Below, one piece after another: positions 45,631 to 55,332 of a stretch of DNA of 64,000 nucleotides. Position 1 is the stretch's first letter, and each line of letters opens with the position of its first letter. The notes beneath the pieces were generated by a model, which was not told the DNA's origin, searched no databases, and saw only the letters and a program-made list of their open reading frames with translations. The stretch is from Paracoccaceae bacterium (GTDB lineage: Bacteria; Pseudomonadota; Alphaproteobacteria; Rhodobacterales; Rhodobacteraceae): contig JAFWNM010000034.1 in the NCBI GenBank assembly GCA_017510335.1, positions 1 through 64,000 of the forward strand. Reading direction: 5' to 3'. The translations under genes were made by a program, and so were the position numbers.

Positions 45631-47994
45631 ATGCGCGGAATTCATGGGATGCTGCCGTCGCGCGCAAGGGGTAAGGGCGCGCATGCGCACTTCTTTGCTG
45701 CGGTAGTCATTTGTTTTGTTTCATTGGTAAATGTTGCGTTTGTTGCACCTGCACAGGCGCAGAATTTCCAGTTCTCTAGCATTGCGATTGACGGGAATGT
45801 CAGGGTTGATGATTCCACCATCATCGGACTTGCGGGAATCAGGCCGGGGCAGACAGTCAGCGCCGCGCAGGTAAATGCGGCTGTGTCGCAACTGTCTGGG
45901 TCGGGCCTGTTTGAGGATGTGTCGGTCGAACCGCGCGGCAACACGCTTGCCATTACTGTTCGGGAATACCCCATCATTGGCGTTGTGAATTTTGAAGGCA
46001 ACCGCCGCTTGGATGATGATGTGATTACCGAAGTGGTGCAAACGACTGCAGGGCGCGTTCTGTCCCCCTCGCAGGTCGAAGCGGATGCGCGCGCCATTGC
46101 CGAATTGTATAACCGCCGTGGCCGTGTCGCTGCCGAGGTCACGCCCGAAGTGCTGCCGCGCGGCAACAACCGCGTTGATCTTGCGTTCGTGATCCGCGAA
46201 GGCAATGTTGTCGAGATTGAGCGTATCTCCTTCGTGGGCAACAGCGCGTTTTCAAACTATCGCCTGCGTCAGGTGCTCAGCACCAAACAGGCGGGCATTT
46301 TGCGCCTGATCATCCAAAGCGATACTTTCATTGCCGAACGCATTGCGCTGGACCGCCAGCTTCTAACGGATTTCTACCTGTCGCGCGGCTATGTGGATTT
46401 TGAAATCCTGTCAGTCACCCCCGAAATTGCGCGGGAACGCGACAGTTTCTTCCTGACGTTCAACCTGCGCGAGGGGCAGCAATACCGCTTTGGCAATGTC
46501 ACTGTCGTCAGCGAGGTTGAGGGGATCAACGCCGCGGATTACCAAGGTGATGTGCAAATTCCGGCAGGCACATTGTTTACCCCTAATACGCTGGACCTGA
46601 ATATCGCGCGGCTGGAACAGCGTGCCGAACGGCAGGGCCTGCGCTTCATTCGTGCGGAACCACGCTTCACGCGCAACAACCGCACGCAGACGATCGACGT
46701 GGAATTCGCGCTAGTGCGCGGCGAACGTATATTGGTGGAACGCATCGATATTCAGGGCAACACAACCACCCAGGACCGCGTTATCCGCCGGCAGTTCCGG
46801 TCCGCCGAAGGCGACCCGCTGAACCCGCGTGAAATTCGCGAAGCTGCGGAACGTATTCGCGCGCTTGACTACTTCTCGGATGTGTCTGTGGAACCGCGCG
46901 CGGGCAGTGCCCCCGATCAGGCCATTCTTGATGTTGAGGTGGAGGAAACCACCACAGGGTCGCTGGGCTTTTCGGTCAGCTATGCTGCAAGCGAGGGGAT
47001 CGGGTTCGGGATCAGCTTTTCGGAACTGAACTTCCTTGGTCGCGGGCAGGAAGTGGCCGTTGCCTTCAACGTCATCAAAGGGTCGCGCGATATTTCGCTG
47101 TTCTTCACCGAACCGGCCCTGTTTGACCGTGACCTGTCCTACACGCTGGGAATCGGGTATCAGGAAACGTCATCGCTGAATTCGCGTTTTGACACGCGCG
47201 AAGCGTTCCTGAACAACTCCATCAGCTTCCCCGTCAGCGAATTCGGGCGCCTGCAACTGCGTCAGGGGTTGGTGATGGACCGCTTGAAAGGGCTTGATTC
47301 TGCCTCGTCCGAGCGTATTCGTCTGGATGAAACTGCGGGCACGGCGGTGACCGGGTCGCTTGGGTATACCTACAGCTACGACACCCGCAGGGTTGGTATT
47401 GACCCCACGCGCGGCATGCTTCTCAGCTTTTCGCAGGATGTGGGGGTCGGCAACCAAAGCCGCCGCTACCTGCGCACAGAAGCGCGGGCAGGGTATGAAA
47501 TGTCCATCTTCAATGAAGATGTGACGCTGACAGGCGACGCGCGTGCAGGGGTGCTGCACATGATCAGCGGCGATTCCCGCTACCGCGAACGGTTCCAGTT
47601 GGCCAGTGTGATGCGCGGCTTCCGTCCAGGTGATGCTGGTCCGCGCGATTTTGGTGCTGGCAACAACGATGTTCTGGGCGGAAACCGCTATTTCGCGCTG
47701 TCTGCCGAAGCCCGCTTTCCGCTGGGCACGCCCGAAGAATACGGTCTAAGCGGCGGCGTGTTCGCAGATGTCGGTTCGGTCTGGGGTGCTGACGGCACCG
47801 GATTGGCGGCTGTTGATATGTTCGACGCCACGGGCGAGAATTCCAACAAGATGCATCTGCGCGCCACTTTGGGTGTGTCACTGTTCTGGGACAGCCCCTT
47901 GGGCGTGCTGCGCTTCGACTTCTCGCGGCCACTGCGCAAGCGTCCCTATGACCGCGCACAGAATTTCGACTTCACGATTGTTTCGAATTTCTGA
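45631..47994 (+). CDS. bamA: Outer membrane protein assembly factor BamA
   Basis: 787-aa Omp85 protein, core of the BAM complex. Signal peptide, five POTRA repeats to about residue 430 (first: FQFSSIAIDGNVRVDDSTI), then a 16-strand barrel with the MRGFRPGDAGPRDFG form of the VRGF loop motif and a C-terminal aromatic FDFTIVSNF. Partner of BamD (19569). The stop overlaps the ompH start (TGATG). Confidence 0.96.
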   Translation: MRGIHGMLPSRARGKGAHAHFFAAVVICFVSLVNVAFVAPAQAQNFQFSSIAIDGNVRVDDSTIIGLAGIRPGQTVSAAQVNAAVSQLSGSGLFEDVSVEPRGNTLAITVREYPIIGVVNFEGNRRLDDDVITEVVQTTAGRVLSPSQVEADARAIAELYNRRGRVAAEVTPEVLPRGNNRVDLAFVIREGNVVEIERISFVGNSAFSNYRLRQVLSTKQAGILRLIIQSDTFIAERIALDRQLLTDFYLSRGYVDFEILSVTPEIARERDSFFLTFNLREGQQYRFGNVTVVSEVEGINAADYQGDVQIPAGTLFTPNTLDLNIARLEQRAERQGLRFIRAEPRFTRNNRTQTIDVEFALVRGERILVERIDIQGNTTTQDRVIRRQFRSAEGDPLNPREIREAAERIRALDYFSDVSVEPRAGSAPDQAILDVEVEETTTGSLGFSVSYAASEGIGFGISFSELNFLGRGQEVAVAFNVIKGSRDISLFFTEPALFDRDLSYTLGIGYQETSSLNSRFDTREAFLNNSISFPVSEFGRLQLRQGLVMDRLKGLDSASSERIRLDETAGTAVTGSLGYTYSYDTRRVGIDPTRGMLLSFSQDVGVGNQSRRYLRTEARAGYEMSIFNEDVTLTGDARAGVLHMISGDSRYRERFQLASVMRGFRPGDAGPRDFGAGNNDVLGGNRYFALSAEARFPLGTPEEYGLSGGVFADVGSVWGADGTGLAAVDMFDATGENSNKMHLRATLGVSLFWDSPLGVLRFDFSRPLRKRPYDRAQNFDFTIVSNF

Positions 47995-48596
47995 TGATGC
48001 GGCCTGACTGGGTTCTGGCATGTATCGGGGCGGCAGGCATTCAGCTTGCCGCCCCGGCCTTTGGGCAAGGGATGCAAGGACTATCGCTTGGCCAGTCCCT
48101 TGATGTGGCCGCCCCCATCCTTCAGTTGCGCACCCTTGATGAAGAACGCCTGTTTCGTGCGTCAAGTTTCGGGCTGCGTGTGGCTGCGGACATCGATTCC
48201 GCGTCCCGCGCGTTGGAAGCCGAAAACGAAGATTTGCTGGAACAGCTGACCACGCGCGAACTGGAACTGACTGAAGCGCGCGCCACCATGCCACCTGCCC
48301 AGTTTCGCGCCGAAGCCGAAGCTTTCGACCTGGAGGCAGAAACCATCCGGCGCGCGCAGGCCGAAAAGCGCCAGCGCCTTAGCATCTATGAAGATGCCGA
48401 GCAGCGCCGCTTTTTCCAGCTTGCTGCCCCTGTGTTGCAACAGGTTCTGGCCAATGAGGGTGCGCAGGTTTTGATTGATTCCCGCGCTGTCATCATTGGG
48501 GTCACCGGCATGGACATGACAGACCCCGCCATTGCCGCGCTCGATGATGCGATAGGGGATGGCGCACCGTCACCCAATCCGTTGCGTGTGCCTTGA
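47994..48596 (+). CDS. OmpH/Skp-family periplasmic chaperone
   Basis: 200 aa with a signal peptide ([16 protein letters not shown]), a coiled-coil core ([20 protein letters not shown] and [20 protein letters not shown]), and a beta-type end ([20 protein letters not shown]). This is the Skp layout; such proteins carry unfolded outer-membrane proteins to BamA. It overlaps bamA by one base, as expected for partners. Confidence 0.88.
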   Translation: MMRPDWVLACIGAAGIQLAAPAFGQGMQGLSLGQSLDVAAPILQLRTLDEERLFRASSFGLRVAADIDSASRALEAENEDLLEQLTTRELELTEARATMPPAQFRAEAEAFDLEAETIRRAQAEKRQRLSIYEDAEQRRFFQLAAPVLQQVLANEGAQVLIDSRAVIIGVTGMDMTDPAIAALDDAIGDGAPSPNPLRVP

Positions 48597-48718
48597 TTGC
48601 AGCTATGACGGGCCGCTTGTCACGCGGGCTGCAGCTTGATAGATCAGCGCAAAATTTGATTGCCAGCCTTTTGCCACGGCAAATGCCGGCAGGGACCAAC
48701 AGCGAAGGAAGCCTTTTG

Positions 48719-49210
48719 ATGAACGATCACGCGCAGCCGCAGGAGCATATTGTCCCGTCAGAAGCCGACCTTACGACAATCATGCAGATCATCCCGCATC
48801 GCTATCCGTTTCTGCTGGTCGACAAGGTGCGCGATGTTGTGGCGCGTCAGTCTGCAGTTGGAATCAAGAATGTCACCTTCAATGAACCCCATTTTCAGGG
48901 CCATTTCCCCGGCGCGCCCATTATGCCCGGCGTCACAATCGTAGAAGCCATGGCCCAGACAGCCGCCGTTCTGGTGGGCCTGTCGGTCGGGTTTGGCGAC
49001 AAGGCACCACTGGTGTATTTCATGTCCATCGACAAGGCCAAGTTCCGGCGCAAGGTGGTGCCCGGCGATGTGTTGGAACTGCATGTGCAGGTCAAGCGCG
49101 GCTCAACCAAGATATGGAAATTCGAAGGCGTCGCCAAGGTGGATGGCCAGATCGCCGCCGAAGCCGAATTCGCGGCCATGATCGACGCCAGCGCAAAGAC
49201 TGCGCAATGA
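48719..49210 (+). CDS. fabZ: 3-hydroxyacyl-[ACP] dehydratase FabZ
   Basis: 163-aa hot-dog dehydratase for saturated and unsaturated fatty acid elongation. Catalytic His62 in [17 protein letters not shown] and Glu76 in [24 protein letters not shown] upstream. ATG at 48719 has an AAGGAAG site; an in-frame ATG at 48593 would add 42 residues overlapping ompH. Overlaps lpxA by 4 nt. Confidence 0.96.
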   Translation: MNDHAQPQEHIVPSEADLTTIMQIIPHRYPFLLVDKVRDVVARQSAVGIKNVTFNEPHFQGHFPGAPIMPGVTIVEAMAQTAAVLVGLSVGFGDKAPLVYFMSIDKAKFRRKVVPGDVLELHVQVKRGSTKIWKFEGVAKVDGQIAAEAEFAAMIDASAKTAQ

Positions 49211-50013
49211 GTGCGGCGATGATTGACCCCAGCGCGGAAATTCACCCCATGGCAATTGTGGAGTCAGGCGCCACAATCGGCGCTGACTGCAAGATCGGCC
49301 CTTTTGCTATTATCGGGCCGGAGGTGACGCTTGGGCGGGGGGTGACGGTCAAACCCCATGCGCTTGTCACCGGCTGGACCGAGATCGGGGACGAGAGCAC
49401 CATATTTTCCTTCGCTTCCGTGGGCGAGGTGCCGCAGGATCTGAAATATGCTGGTGAACGCACGCGGCTGATCGTGGGCAAGAAATGTCGCATTCGTGAA
49501 AACGCAACATTGCATACAGGCACCGATGGTGGTGGCGGGGTGACACGCCTTGGCGATAATTGCCTGATCATGGCGGGCGCGCATGTGGGCCATGATGCGC
49601 AAATCGGCGATAACGTAATTCTTGCCAATTTCGCGGGTGTTGCCGGTCACACAACCATTGAAACCAACGCGATCATTGGCGCATTGGCGGGGATTCACCA
49701 GTTTGTGCGCGTGGGCGAAGGGGCGATGATCGGTGGTTTGACGCGCATTACCCATGACGTCATGCCGTTCGGGCTGGTATCTGGCCCGGATGGCACGTTG
49801 CAGGGGTTGAATCTGGTGGGGCTGCGGCGGCGCGGCATGGCCCGCGATGACATTTCGGCGTTGCGCGCTGCATATGCGCGGCTGGCCACAGAAGATGGCT
49901 CGCTTGCCGATCTGGCGCAGGCGCTGCTTTTGGACAGCAGTTCCGAAGCTGTGCAGCAGGTGGCGCGTTTCTTCACCGAAAACAGCAACCGCAGCTTTTT
50001 GCGCCCGAAATGA
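49207..50013 (+). CDS. lpxA: UDP-N-acetylglucosamine acyltransferase
   Basis: 268-aa left-handed beta-helix enzyme for the first step of lipid A. Hexapeptide repeats throughout the first 190 residues; the block [15 protein letters not shown] contains His129, matching the catalytic His125 of E. coli. C-terminal helical domain present. Start overlaps fabZ (ATGA), end overlaps lpxI by 4 nt. Confidence 0.97.
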   Translation: MSAAMIDPSAEIHPMAIVESGATIGADCKIGPFAIIGPEVTLGRGVTVKPHALVTGWTEIGDESTIFSFASVGEVPQDLKYAGERTRLIVGKKCRIRENATLHTGTDGGGGVTRLGDNCLIMAGAHVGHDAQIGDNVILANFAGVAGHTTIETNAIIGALAGIHQFVRVGEGAMIGGLTRITHDVMPFGLVSGPDGTLQGLNLVGLRRRGMARDDISALRAAYARLATEDGSLADLAQALLLDSSSEAVQQVARFFTENSNRSFLRPK

Positions 50014-50837
50014 CCCGCATCGCATTGATATCAGGCAAGGGCCGTTTGCCGCATCTTTTGGCGCAACGCCTGCAGGCGTCAGGGCAAACCCCGCTGCTGG
50101 CCGAGATGGAGGGGTTTGAGACCCTTGGCACCGCGCATGGCACGGTCGAGCGGTTCCGTCTGGAACGGTTGGTGCCCTTTCTGGACCTTCTGCAGGACCA
50201 GGGCGTGACGCGCGCGGTGTTTGCCGGTGCCGTCCATCGCCCGCGGCTGGACCCGTCCCTGATTGACCCCGCGACTGTGCAGCTTTTGCCGCGCATCATG
50301 GCCGCAATGCAGCAAGGCGATGATGGCACGCTGCGCGAAGTCATCGCGCTGATGGGGGAATGGGGCATCGAGGTGGTGGGCGCGCAGGATATCTGCCCGG
50401 AATTGCTGGCCGAACCCGGTATTCTGACCGATGCGCAGCCTGTAGGCCAGGACAAGCAGGACGCCACACGCGGGTTTCGCATCTTGCAGGTTATGGGTGC
50501 CGCAGATGTGGGGCAGGGCTGTATCGTCGCGCGCGGCCAGTGTCTGGCGCTGGAGGCATTGCCGGGCACCGATGTGATGCTGGCCCATCTGGCGGATTTG
50601 CGCGCGCGCGGCACGGAATTGCCAGCAGGCGGGGTGTTTTGCAAGGCCCCGAAACCGGGACAGGACCGCAGGATGGATTTGCCCGCATTGGGGCCAGACA
50701 CGGTGGATGCTGTTCACCGCGCGGGGCTGCGCGGCATCGCCTTTGATGCGGGCGGGGTGATGCTGATTGACCGTGACCGGATGGTGGCACAGGCTAATGC
50801 GCTTGGGGTGTTCCTGTGGGCGATGGACGCGCCTTGA
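50010..50837 (+). CDS. lpxI: UDP-2,3-diacylglucosamine diphosphatase LpxI
   Basis: 275-aa DUF1009 protein, the alphaproteobacterial replacement for LpxH, releasing lipid X. IALISGKGRLPHLLA, DQGVTRAVFAGAVHRPRL, the GCIVARGQCLALEALPGTD block, and C-terminal GIAFDAGGVMLIDRD are typical. It lies between lpxA and lpxB as in other members of the order, and overlaps both. Confidence 0.95.
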   Translation: MTRIALISGKGRLPHLLAQRLQASGQTPLLAEMEGFETLGTAHGTVERFRLERLVPFLDLLQDQGVTRAVFAGAVHRPRLDPSLIDPATVQLLPRIMAAMQQGDDGTLREVIALMGEWGIEVVGAQDICPELLAEPGILTDAQPVGQDKQDATRGFRILQVMGAADVGQGCIVARGQCLALEALPGTDVMLAHLADLRARGTELPAGGVFCKAPKPGQDRRMDLPALGPDTVDAVHRAGLRGIAFDAGGVMLIDRDRMVAQANALGVFLWAMDAP

Positions 50838-51994
50838 AGGTCTTTGTCATTGCGGGCGAACCGTCAGGCGACAAGCTGGGCGGCGCGCTGATGGCGGGGT
50901 TGCGCCAATTGGTCCCGGATGTGACCTTCCTTGGCGTGGGCGGTGACGATATGTCCGTCCAGGGGCTGGACTCGCTGTTTCCAATGTCGGATTTGTCCGT
51001 CATGGGGCTGGCCGAGGTCTTGCCGCGCATTCGCCTGTTGCGTGCCCGCATCCGCGAAACGGCTGCCGCACTTGCGCGCGCTGCGCCCGATGTGGTCATA
51101 ACCATCGACAGCCCCGATTTTTGCCTGCGTGTGTTGAAACTGGCGCGTGCCGCGCAGCCGGCGCTGCGGGTGGTGCATTATGTGGCCCCTTCGGTCTGGG
51201 CATGGCGGCCAAAACGGGCGGCGCGCATGGCCCCGCTGGTGGACCATGTGCTGGCGCTGTTGCCGTTTGAACCGCCCCTGATGCATGCAGCCGGCATGAG
51301 CTGCGAATTTGTGGGCCATCCGGTGGTGGCCGAGCAGCGCGCCACAGCAGCGGATGTTGCGCAGTTCCGTGCAGGCCATGACGGTGCGCTGGTGCTGGCC
51401 CTGCCCGGTTCACGGCGGGGGGAAATCGCGCGCCTTGCCCCGCGTTTCGGACAGGCATTGGCACTTGCGCTGCCGCAAACTGCCCGCGTGGTGGTGCCCA
51501 CAGTGCGCGCGCAGGCGGATTTCATGCGTGCGCAGGTCGCAAAATGGCCGCTGCACGCCGAGGTTCTGGACGACAGCACCACCAAGCGCGCGGCCTTTGC
51601 GGCCGCAGATGTTGCGCTGGCCGCGTCTGGCACGGTGTCGCTTGAACTGGCCGCCAATGATACGCCCATGGTCATTGCCTATGACATGGCCCCCCTGACG
51701 CGGTTTCTGGCGCAGCGGCTTATCAAACTGGACACTGTGACATTGGTTAATCTGGTGTCGGATACCCGCGCGATTCCCGAATTTCTGGGCCATGACTGCC
51801 AGCCCGAACGCATGGCCGCAGCCCTGCGTCAGCTTCTCGACAGCCCCGATGCGCGCGCCGCGCAACATTCGGCAATGTCGCTGTCCATGGCGCGCCTGGG
51901 GCAGGGGGGCATGCCGCCGGGCTTGCGCGCGGCGCATTCCGTGCTGCGCTTCATGGCTTCGCAAGCGGGTGATGGTCCAGCACCAGCGCCTTAA
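50834..51994 (+). CDS. lpxB: Lipid-A-disaccharide synthase
   Basis: 386-aa GT19 glycosyltransferase condensing lipid X with UDP-diacylglucosamine. KVFVIAGEPSGDKLGGALMAGL, YVAPSVWAWRPKRAARM, LPGSRRGEIARL and the AASGTVSLELA loop are intact. The likely start is the TTG at 50834, which overlaps the lpxI stop as TTGA and gives the family's LKVFVIAGE start; a GTG at 50816 is the alternative. Its last 44 nt overlap xerD on the other strand. Confidence 0.95.
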   Translation: MKVFVIAGEPSGDKLGGALMAGLRQLVPDVTFLGVGGDDMSVQGLDSLFPMSDLSVMGLAEVLPRIRLLRARIRETAAALARAAPDVVITIDSPDFCLRVLKLARAAQPALRVVHYVAPSVWAWRPKRAARMAPLVDHVLALLPFEPPLMHAAGMSCEFVGHPVVAEQRATAADVAQFRAGHDGALVLALPGSRRGEIARLAPRFGQALALALPQTARVVVPTVRAQADFMRAQVAKWPLHAEVLDDSTTKRAAFAAADVALAASGTVSLELAANDTPMVIAYDMAPLTRFLAQRLIKLDTVTLVNLVSDTRAIPEFLGHDCQPERMAAALRQLLDSPDARAAQHSAMSLSMARLGQGGMPPGLRAAHSVLRFMASQAGDGPAPAP

Positions 51995-52886
51995 GGCGTT
52001 CTTCCAGCACATGGGTATAGATTTCGGTTGTCGACACATCCGCATGGCCCAGCAGGGTCTGGATCGCGCGCAAATCCGCGCCGCCCGCCAGCAAATGCGT
52101 GGCAAAGGCATGGCGCAGCACATGCGGACTGACGCGCGTGGGGTCAAGCCCTGCTTTCAGCGCAATTTCTTTCAGCACAAGGAAGAAACCGACGCGGCTG
52201 AAATGCCCTTCGCGCCCGTTGGACGGGAACAGGAAGCGCGGTTCGGGCTGGCGTCTGGCGCGCAATTCCGCCGCCTGCCTGTCCCATTGCGCCAGCCAGT
52301 CTGTCAGGGCAGTGCGCGCAGGTTGCGACAGCGGCACCATGCGTTCGCGCCCCCCTTTGCCGCGCACCAGAATCATGCGCGGGTCCCCGCGCACCGCAGC
52401 AACCGGCAGGCCGACCAGTTCGGTAACGCGCAGGCCGGTGGCATACAGCAATTCCAGCAAGCAAGTGTTGCGCAACCTGTCGGCAGGGGTCCGGCCAGTG
52501 GCGCGCGCAGCATCCAGCAGGGCGGTCACATCATCTTGCGACAAGGTGTCGGGCAGTTTCTTGGACTTTCCCGGTCCGCGGATGCGGCTGGCGGGGTCAT
52601 CCTTGCGCCACCCTTCGGCATAGGCAAAGCGATACATCGCGCGGATTGACGCCAGCCGCCGGGCGCGGGTTGTGCGTGCCAGCCCCTGCGCATCGCAATG
52701 AACCAGATAGGTTTCAATATCCGCCCGCGTCAGTGTCTGAAACTGCAGCGCGTTGGCCTGCGCCCAATCCGCGAAATCGCGCAAGTCACGGCCATAGGCC
52801 AGTTGCGTGTTGCGCGCGGCCCCGGATTCGGCTGTGGTGGCGTCCAGAAATGTGGAAATCCATTGGTAATCCTGATGCGGTGCCAT
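51951..52886 (-). CDS. xerD: Tyrosine recombinase XerD
   Basis: 311-aa site-specific recombinase that resolves chromosome dimers at dif. Core SAM-like N-domain, and catalytic Arg153 (TGLRVTEL), Lys in RGKGGRER, His255 and Arg258 (SPHVLRHAFATH), His281 (LLGHADVSTTEIY) and nucleophile Tyr290. XerD rather than XerC is chosen from the C-terminal motif. No integrase-like neighbours. Tail-to-tail overlap with lpxB. Confidence 0.94.
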   Translation of the reverse strand: MAPHQDYQWISTFLDATTAESGAARNTQLAYGRDLRDFADWAQANALQFQTLTRADIETYLVHCDAQGLARTTRARRLASIRAMYRFAYAEGWRKDDPASRIRGPGKSKKLPDTLSQDDVTALLDAARATGRTPADRLRNTCLLELLYATGLRVTELVGLPVAAVRGDPRMILVRGKGGRERMVPLSQPARTALTDWLAQWDRQAAELRARRQPEPRFLFPSNGREGHFSRVGFFLVLKEIALKAGLDPTRVSPHVLRHAFATHLLAGGADLRAIQTLLGHADVSTTEIYTHVLEERLKALVLDHHPLAKP

Positions 52887-52889
52887 GAC

Positions 52890-54503
52890 CTAGCCGCGCC
52901 GTTCAAGCAGCAGCAATTCAACAGCGATCTGGCGTGCGGGACCGTCCAGCCCCAGTGACAACAACCCTTCCAGCCCGATGCGGGCCGCGCGCGGGTCGCC
53001 AATCGCGGCCTGTGCAATGCTGTTCAGCGCATCCAGCAGGACAATTCCCCCCGAACTGACAGGCGTGGGCGCGTTATCTTGCGTGTGGGGCTGCGATGAA
53101 AACGCCTGCGCAATAGCCGCAGCCATGGACGAACTGTCCATGTCGGGCAGCGCGGGGGCTTGCTGCACAAGTGCCGTTGCAAGGCGCGCCGTGGTTGTGT
53201 CAGGCGCCAGATGCACGGCCATATCCAGCCGGGTTTGCGCCAGTAGCAAAATCTGCCACATAATGGCGCGCGCCGGCCCGTCCAGTGCCATCAGGTCTGT
53301 GGCCCCTTCGGTCAGGGCCGGGGCAAACATCTGGGCGAAGGCAACTTCCAGTTCCACGCTGGCAAATTGGGGCCATGCGGTGACCAAGGCCTGTGACAGG
53401 GCGGCAGGGTCGTTGCCCGCCAGCGCCTGATCAAGCGCCTGAACTGCCCGCACGCGTTCCCACACCCCCCCAGACGCCGCCGGACGGCGTTGTGCATACA
53501 ACCCCAGCAGACGGTTGGGCTGCATCACTCCGGCACGGGTCAGGCGTTCGGCCGCGTCAAGCTGCGCGCGCCACCCGCTGGTGCCGCGCAGATCGGCATA
53601 GGCAAAGGCCACCGGCAGGCTGGATGTCGGCACCGGATCGCCCAACGCTTCCAGGATGCGCCAGCCCAGCGGCGACAATTCCGCAGGTGGCGGCGGGGTC
53701 AGGATAATGTCTTCTTCTTCCAGAAAGCGCAGCAGAAGCGCGGCTTCGCTTGTGTCCAGCAATCCCAGCGATGTTGTCGCGTTCAGTGTCATATAGGCAC
53801 CCTGCCAGTCGCCCCGCCGCGCCAGACAGAAAATTTGCGCCCCATGGCCGAAATCCGTGGTGATCTGGCCGCTCATGCTGGTGCAAGCGCGATCTTCTTC
53901 GCCCAGCAGCAGGGCAATGTCGAAGGCGCGAGTGTTCAGCGCCGCAGTGCGCACAGGGGCTGCGTCAATCAGTTGGGTGGCCTGTTCCAAGGCACCCATC
54001 GCCATCAGCTTGTCCACACGCGCGTTCAGCACTGTGCCTTGGGTTTCGGGCTGCAACCGGGCGGGCGGGGCAAATTCCGCCAGCAACAAACGGTAGCCAA
54101 GTTGCAGCGCACTTGGCACAGTGTCCACGGGCAGGGCGGAAATTCCCGCCAGCACTTCCGCGACAGGGGCCTGTCCCCACAAGTCCCGCGGCAGGCCCGC
54201 GCGTTCGGGAATGAACAGCCCCACCTGGTCCAGCGCAGGCGGGGACAGGGGGGTGACAGCGATATCATCGGCCTCGGCCCTGGGGGGGATGGGCGGCAGG
54301 TAACCGTCGGGGGCCGTGTCCTGCAGCTCTGGCGGGATCGGGTTGGACATGGCGTCTTCCAGCCAGTCAATCGCGTTCAGGGGGCGTTCGGTATGCAGGG
54401 CTTGTGCCCCAACTGGCTGGACATGCACCATCATGGCAGCCAGCGCCACCGCGACAAGCCCGCCCTGACGGCGCAACCGCAGATATGGGCCTGCTGGCGT
54501 CAA
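52890..54503 (-). CDS. Large exported protein of unknown function (TTG start)
   Basis: 537 aa, with a signal peptide (LRLRRQGGLVAVALAAMMVHVQPVGAQ). The mature protein is Ala/Leu-rich and helical, with repeated short segments of about 40 residues such as LGWRILEALGDPV and ERVRAVQALDQALAG that suggest a TPR- or Sel1-like superhelix. No named domain recognised. The start is a TTG at 54503 with GGAGGTG just upstream; its TTGA overlaps the stop of the 44-aa gene before it. Located between xerD and aroK, a position I associate with conserved hypotheticals in this order. The long open frame upstream of the TTG is antisense to aroK and not coding. Confidence 0.7.
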   Translation of the reverse strand: MTPAGPYLRLRRQGGLVAVALAAMMVHVQPVGAQALHTERPLNAIDWLEDAMSNPIPPELQDTAPDGYLPPIPPRAEADDIAVTPLSPPALDQVGLFIPERAGLPRDLWGQAPVAEVLAGISALPVDTVPSALQLGYRLLLAEFAPPARLQPETQGTVLNARVDKLMAMGALEQATQLIDAAPVRTAALNTRAFDIALLLGEEDRACTSMSGQITTDFGHGAQIFCLARRGDWQGAYMTLNATTSLGLLDTSEAALLLRFLEEEDIILTPPPPAELSPLGWRILEALGDPVPTSSLPVAFAYADLRGTSGWRAQLDAAERLTRAGVMQPNRLLGLYAQRRPAASGGVWERVRAVQALDQALAGNDPAALSQALVTAWPQFASVELEVAFAQMFAPALTEGATDLMALDGPARAIMWQILLLAQTRLDMAVHLAPDTTTARLATALVQQAPALPDMDSSSMAAAIAQAFSSQPHTQDNAPTPVSSGGIVLLDALNSIAQAAIGDPRAARIGLEGLLSLGLDGPARQIAVELLLLERRG

Positions 54504-54634
54504 TTCACCTCCAGCGTGACAGGGGTTTGAACACCGCGCTGTTCGGCGGACATGTCCCCGAAATAGGCATAGGCCACCACGGCCAGCCCCGCCAACACCA
54601 CCAGAACCAGGATAAGCCGCACCAGATGTCGCAT
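54500..54634 (-). CDS. 44-aa membrane peptide coupled to the 537-aa protein
   Basis: MRHLVRLILVLVVLAGLAVV is one membrane helix, followed by YAYFGDMSAEQRGVQTPVTL. A GGCAGG-type site precedes the ATG. The stop overlaps the TTG start of the next gene by three bases (TTGA), so translation is coupled. Divergent from aroK across 146 nt. No family recognised, but the coupling argues that it is a real gene. Confidence 0.65.
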   Translation of the reverse strand: MRHLVRLILVLVVLAGLAVVAYAYFGDMSAEQRGVQTPVTLEVN

Positions 54635-54780
54635 TTCGCCTGCCTTTCGTTGCGCCGCCCCCTCTTTTCGCGAAGAACGCTTCGGGGGGTTTCCCTTTTG
54701 ACAGTGCCGCAATATCACGACAAGGACAATGCAGGCCACGAAAACTTGTTGCGGGGCAGGCGAAGGGGCGGAGCTTAAGC

Positions 54781-55332
54781 ATGAAGTTGCATAAAACCGT
54801 GGTGCTTGTGGGAATGATGGGGGCAGGCAAGACGGCAGTGGGGCGGGAACTGGCCCAATGCCTTGGCGTGGCGTTTCGCGATTCGGATGAAGAAATCGTC
54901 GAAGCGGCCCAAATGAGCATCGCCGAAATTTTCGAACGCGACGGAGAGGCGTTCTTCCGCGCTCGCGAAGCCGAAGTTATTGCGCGCCTGATGCGCGGGC
55001 GTCCGGGCATTTTGTCCGTGGGCGGGGGGGCGTTCCTGAATGCAGGCACGCGCGGCCTGATTTCGGACCTTGGCGTTTCTGTCTGGATCAGGGCGGATAT
55101 TGACTTGCTGTGGTCGCGGGTGCGCCAGAAGACAACGCGCCCCCTGTTGCGCACGGCCAACCCGCGCGAAACGCTGGCAACGCTTCTGACCACGCGCGAG
55201 CCGTATTATGCCAGGGCGGATCTGGCGGTTCAAACCCAACCGGGCTATGCCATAGCTGACACGGCGCGCGCGGTCCTGAACGCGCTGTCAACACGCCCCG
55301 ATGTGCTGGAAGGATTTGCCAATGAAAACTGA
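54781..55332 (+). CDS. aroK: Shikimate kinase
   Basis: 183-aa P-loop kinase of the chorismate pathway. Walker A GMMGAGKT at residues 11-18, substrate-binding DSDEEIVEAA and FRAREAEVI, GGGAF, and lid RPLLRTANPRETLATLLTTREPYY. Overlaps aroB by 11 nt. Confidence 0.96.
   Translation: MKLHKTVVLVGMMGAGKTAVGRELAQCLGVAFRDSDEEIVEAAQMSIAEIFERDGEAFFRAREAEVIARLMRGRPGILSVGGGAFLNAGTRGLISDLGVSVWIRADIDLLWSRVRQKTTRPLLRTANPRETLATLLTTREPYYARADLAVQTQPGYAIADTARAVLNALSTRPDVLEGFANEN

Noticed and set aside
54504-55193. Upstream extension of the 537-aa protein to 767 residues
   Set aside because: The extra part is antisense to aroK and the 44-aa gene; the signal peptide begins after the TTG at 54503.
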